A stretch of 64,000 bases of DNA, from positions 62,001 through 126,000 of the forward strand of contig BDSI01000169.1 of the NCBI GenBank assembly GCA_003117195.1, read 5' to 3'. The translations under genes were made by a program, and so were the position numbers. Below are positions 60,101-64,000 of this stretch, piece after piece. Under the pieces are notes generated by a model, which saw nothing but the letters and a program-made list of their open reading frames with translations, was not told the DNA's origin and did no database searches. This DNA comes from Eudorina sp. 2006-703-Eu-15. Taxonomy: Eukaryota; Chlorophyta; Chlorophyceae; Chlamydomonadales; Volvocaceae. Numbering within the stretch: the stretch's first letter is position 1; the number at the start of each line of letters is the position of its first letter.

Positions 60101-62740
60101 ACGCTGACACCACGCCCGCCGCCACGTGCGGCCGTAGCCGCTCCGTCACCGCCTCCGTGAAGCTGTAGCTAGGCACGTGACGCAGCCGGGCGACAGTCAT
60201 CAGCAGCAGCACGAGGTCTGCCGGCGGGTACTGCCGCAGCTGCTCCGCCGCCGCCACCAGCATCTCGTCCAGTACGGCAGGACTGATGAGGCAGCCCATG
60301 CGCTGCAGCGAGCCCAGGCCGTAGCTCAGCTGGTGGGGTCGCAGCGACGGCAGCTGCAGCTGCAGGGCCTGCACGGCGGAGGTGCTCCAGGCCCCCTCGG
60401 CTCGGTACCCGAACTTGGCCAGAGCCCACAGTGTGTTCGTCAGCTGCGGCGCCGTCAGCGTCAGCAGCCGTGGCTGCAGCGCTGAAGCAGCAGCCGCGGT
60501 CCAACTGAAGCTGGGCCTGTAGTTGAGCGCAGCCAGCATGAAGAGCGCGTTACAGAGCTCCTGGGACGACAGCAAGGCTGCCGCCCTGGCGTCCTGGAGG
60601 CGCGTCCCGATGTCCGTCGCAAGTGCGCCCTGCCAGCCGTACAGCGGCAACGAGTCGGACTCGCTCAATTGACGGAGCACCTCCGCAAGATCGTCGCTGT
60701 CCGCCGCCGCCAGACAGCCACGCAGCGCGTCGTGTGCCGCCGCCGCCAGCTCCGCAGGCGGCGGCCGCAGCGGCGGCGGCAGCACCGCAAGCGCGGCCGC
60801 CAGGCGCGGCGCCGGCAGGCCCCGCAGCCGGCGCGCCAGCTCCGCCGCCGCCGGCCCCCGCGCGAAGCGCAGCACGGCAGCGGCGGCGGCGGGCGGTTCC
60901 GTCGCCAGTTGGTTTACGGCGGCTACGCAGTACGACAGCTGGTCGGCGTCGAGCTGCGGAAGGAGGTCCTCCAGACCGGTCAGCAACGCGGTGAGGCTCG
61001 TCGCTGGAAGCGGCGCTGTGCCAAGCGCCCCCAGCGCCGCCAAGGACTCGACTAGGAGGTGCGGCGAGGGATCTGGTGCGCCGCCGCCGCCGCCGCTCCG
61101 ACTGTCCACGCCAAATGGCCCGTCGGCGCCGCTATTCTCCGCGATGACCGCCGCCAGGTCCGTAACCGCTGCGCGCCTCGGCGGGTTCGCCAAGTACGCC
61201 GACGCAATGACAGCCCGCGCGGCTGCAACCGCGACTTCGGGCTGGGCAGCCATTGCAACCGCTGATGGTGCATCGGCGGCTTCACTCGCCGCGACTGCGC
61301 CCGGAGCTCCTTCCAACGGCGCCAGTCCGACGGCCCGCCGCACTAGCAATTCCGTGGTGGCTTGCGGCATGGCGGGGCTTAGCCACCATCTAGGAAAATC
61401 GCTGCGGCAGGACCGCGACTCCAGCGCGCCTTTAGCTCTGCTACCGTCACCGCTGACCCGGGCGGCGTCACCATCATGGCCGGCAAAACTAGACTCCTCT
61501 ACTGCTTCTGAGCCCGGCCTTCCATCCACAGCTTGCTCATTTTCAGGAACAAATGTAGGGCCAGGGCCAGCTGCCGATCGTGCAGCTGCCGCTGCGCCGC
61601 CTGCCTCAACCCCAGCTGCAGCCTCCAGGCACGCCAGCGCCAGCCGCGGGTCCAGGAAGCCACGCCGGCCGGACCGCGCCAAGCTGCCGTACAGCCCCGA
61701 CAGCAGCTTGTTCGAAGGCGCTGCCGCGGCTGGCACATTTTGTCGCGTGTGGCTGGCAGCGGCAAGGCTGGCAATCGCCTGTCACATGTGACAATTGGAC
61801 AATGGGCAAGTGGCAAATTAAGGCCTCCGTGGGCACTACAGCTGTGCGTCATTGCAGGCGCATGATCTGTGTGCTCGGTGTCCATGGGTCCAGGTCCGGG
61901 TGCCTTTGAGGCATAGGAGGGCTATCCCGTCGCGCTGCTGATGTGTGGTACGGTGGGGAGAAAGGCCGTGACGGTGTGTTTAGAATTGCAACCCGCCCGC
62001 CGTGACGGTGTGTGTGTGTGTGTGTTTAGAATTGCAACCCGCCCGCCCGCCCGCCCGTGTGTGTGTGTGTGTGTGTCCGGGCGTAGCAGCTGCTGCGGTA
62101 GACCGTCCCTTGGTCCCCTGGACACCCCTCAGGGACACTCTCCGCGACAACCCTTGTGGTTGCGCTGCGAAAGTGCGAATGCCGTGTGTGGCAGCGGAGA
62201 TCACACGCTGTCGAGAGCGACCAGAGTTGCAACAGCGGTACCTCCGTGTAGGTATCCGCAGCAACAACCCTGCAGCTGCGTCAGCAGGGGCCTCCACCCT
62301 GCAGCACCCAAGTCAACCGGTGGGCCGGGCGGAACCTACCAGGTAGGCCTGCGCCGCCTCGCTCGGTTGCAGCTCGTCCAAACCCGCGGTCAAGCGGCCG
62401 TACGCCTCGGCCAACCAGGCTGCCGGCGGCTGGTGCCCTAAAGACAGCAGAGCACGTAACAGCCAGGCTACCGCCCCCGGAGGTAGCAGCGCCAGCCGGC
62501 CGCCGCTGACGGCGACCACGGCGCCCAGCAGAGGCTGCAGGAAGCCTGGAGGCTTGAGGACGGTTCCCTGGCCTCGCGAAGGCGGCGGCGGCGGCAGAGG
62601 CAGGCCAACGGCCGCGAGGGTGCTGCTGCCACCGCCGCGGATCACATTGTCGCCATCACCATACCTGTTGTCAGGCAATGCCTTCGTGAGGGCCCCGCAA
62701 CCTCGCGCTGCACCTCCTTGTCCCTGGCGTCCCGGGCGCA
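57182..62740 (-). CDS. Octotricopeptide-repeat (OPR) protein, probable organelle RNA factor
   Basis: Exons 62740-62340 (5' end unresolved), 61778-59940, 59610-59416, 59220-59014, 58845-58783, 58156-57800 and 57454-57182, all in phase 0, about 1,100 aa. OPR repeats are helical units of about 38 residues with a PPPEW-type core; clear ones are HQPPAAWLAEAYGRL, ADWMAAYMDACLAVM with LMASLLWAVVELGQV, SPAWMFAFL, SPPPAEWLGDAL, NPEWYDAL, KPGAEWLQRC and APEPAWLDGLATAV. The big exon adds LCNALFMLAALNYRPSFSW and LTNTLWALAKFGY units. Chlamydomonas OPR proteins such as TBC2 bind chloroplast or mitochondrial transcripts and control stability or translation; the target cannot be predicted. No RAP domain is seen at the C-terminus (AFLREFCLYG). 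The first exon has no ATG in frame, so a transit-peptide exon probably lies upstream, about 62.8-63.2 kb. Confidence 0.88.
57617..57662. repeat. Decamer tandem repeat (gacccgtggg)n in OPR intron
   Basis: Four and a half perfect copies of gacccgtggg in the last intron of the OPR gene. Confidence 0.85.
61971..62075. repeat. Compound duplication with GT runs in OPR intron
   Basis: A unit tttagaattgcaacccgccc flanked by gtgacggtgtgtgt is duplicated in tandem, with (GT)n and (CCCG)n expansions, in the intron 62339-61779. Confidence 0.8.
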
Positions 62741-63941
62741 AGCTTGCGCAGGTTGGCGCTGCCTACAGTTGCAAAGGCGAAGGAGGCCAAAGGTAAAGCG
62801 GGAAAATCGGAAATGTTGGATTCGGCTGAAGACTTCCATTGGGAACATCGTTCCACTTGTGACCGTGCCCGTACGGCACCGGCCATTGCCAACTGGTTTA
62901 TATGTCGATGAAATGGCAGCCACCAAAAACACCATACTGATGTCAGCCTGACGACATGCAACTGCTTCGGTGGAGGGGCGTCCTGAGTGCAAGCTGAGTC
63001 GTGGCAGCAGCACAACACCTACAGCATATTGGCTTGCCCGCCGTGCAAGTCAGTGATCTCGCATGCACATAACTTTGAAGACACATAGTAACGCTGCTAT
63101 CATCGGCGGCCCTACCTGCACGCGCAGCGAAGCTTCCACAGCACGAGCTTTGTGATGGCGGCTTCTCGCTGAAGTAAACGCGTAACCGCGCACTAAAATG
63201 GGCATAGTATGCACTCCGGAAGTTATCATTGCTTTTGTAAACGCACACGATGCTTAAACGCGCTATCCGTTAGAGATTGTTGCGGACGCGTTGTCATCCA
63301 ATGCTCTTATCAGCTCCGATGGGCTTCACTCACCTCATAGAGCTCAAGTATCGTCAGCGATCAGCAGCGCATACATAATTTGGGCATGCGAGTTTTGCGC
63401 GTACGGCGTGTCGAAACTGTCCTTGCTCACAGGTGAGTTGTACTAAATGTTATGTTGCGGTTCATGAATGCAATTAAATGGCTTCCGCTGCGCATCACAG
63501 TAAGCATTGTTCTCCTGGACGTAGCACAAACCAATTACAGTGTCCACTTGCGCCAGCATTCCGTTGCAATCTGCCTCTCTGATATTTTATGAAGCACGGA
63601 AATGCTGCCCTACATTAGAGGCGACCGTTGTCGAGCTCTGACGTCCTTAGATAATTTGACGACCCACTTGCTTTCCGCTTGGCTCCTGCGCTTGGTTAGC
63701 CATAAATGTCTATAACACTGATCAAGAACAACGTCAAGTGCAGGAAGCTTAGACGCAGTCAACATCAAGGCAGCCCATTTTGCCCGGCCAGAAGGCGCCG
63801 AGCATCGAGCCCCCTAGAAGGGATTCCGCTTCGACATCCTTTATTACCCGGGGCCGGGGCTGTCAGCACCTGAGCGCCGGCCCCGGGTTGCTGCACAGCA
63901 GTACGGTATCTCATCGCCCTGGCGAGTAGCACATGCCAGCC
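62741..63941. other. Region upstream of the OPR gene
   Basis: Should contain the missing first exon and promoter of the OPR gene. Composition drops to moderate GC after 62,780. No exon could be chosen with confidence. A GC hairpin lies at 63848-63889 (cccggggccgg and its complement). Confidence 0.4.
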
Positions 63942-64000
63942 ATGGCCGGACATAGCAGCAGCAGCGGTGTTGATGTCGTCGGGAGTGGCCTCGGCGGCGG
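63942..64000 (+). other. Possible start of a plus-strand gene, cut by the window edge
   Basis: ATG at 63942 in the context gccagccATGGCC opens a frame MAGHSSSSGVDVVGSGLGGG to the window end. It has a strong initiation context and GC-rich codons, but 19 codons cannot identify it. Confidence 0.2.

Overview
This is nuclear DNA of a green alga, almost certainly a volvocine chlorophyte (the Chlamydomonas/Gonium/Volvox lineage). The signs are very high GC coding sequence, many short exons joined by GT-AG introns full of simple repeats, TGTAA polyadenylation signals, long Q/P/G/A-rich protein linkers, and lineage-typical families: a PSR1 MYB-CC regulator, an octotricopeptide-repeat (OPR) organelle RNA factor and a gametolysin-type M11 metalloprotease with a hydroxyproline-rich hinge. 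There is no bacterial operon, phage, CRISPR array or rRNA. Exon coordinates were derived by hand from splice sites; for every gene except where stated, reading frames join exactly across introns.

Layout. (1) 1-495, minus: 5' exon of a plastid-targeted FAD monooxygenase that runs off the left edge. (2) 3390-6467, minus: complete nine-exon GT49 (LARGE/B4GAT1-type) glycosyltransferase of 422 aa. (3) 6692-10794, minus: vasohibin-like tubulin tyrosine carboxypeptidase with an intact Cys-His-Ser triad. (4) 11611-31982, plus, divergent from the vasohibin: a 26-exon, about 3,934-aa ZRANB3-type SNF2 annealing helicase with C-terminal HNH nuclease, a giant glutamine/proline-rich N-terminal exon and a cysteine-rich module. 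(5) 32-35.4 kb: gene-poor. (6) 35402-42326, plus: secreted proline-rich M11 metalloprotease whose introns hold a perfect 68-bp palindrome and a 230-bp tetranucleotide array. (7) 42.3-50.9 kb: mostly gene-poor, with two oppositely oriented paralogous terminal exons sharing a TIIININN motif. (8) 51440-54795, minus: PSR1, complete in three exons. (9) 57182-62740, minus: OPR protein (5' end unresolved). (10) 62.7-64 kb: no firm gene; a possible start codon at 63942.

The genes do not form one pathway; neighbours are an ordinary eukaryotic mix of extracellular matrix (GT49, M11), cytoskeleton (vasohibin), replication-fork repair (ZRANB3), phosphate signalling (PSR1) and organelle RNA control (OPR). 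The most notable items are the giant ZRANB3-like protein with its extra cysteine module, NLS/acidic block and PIP-like motif, the vasohibin with conserved catalytic geometry, the palindromic AT-rich element, and repeat families shared between introns of different genes.
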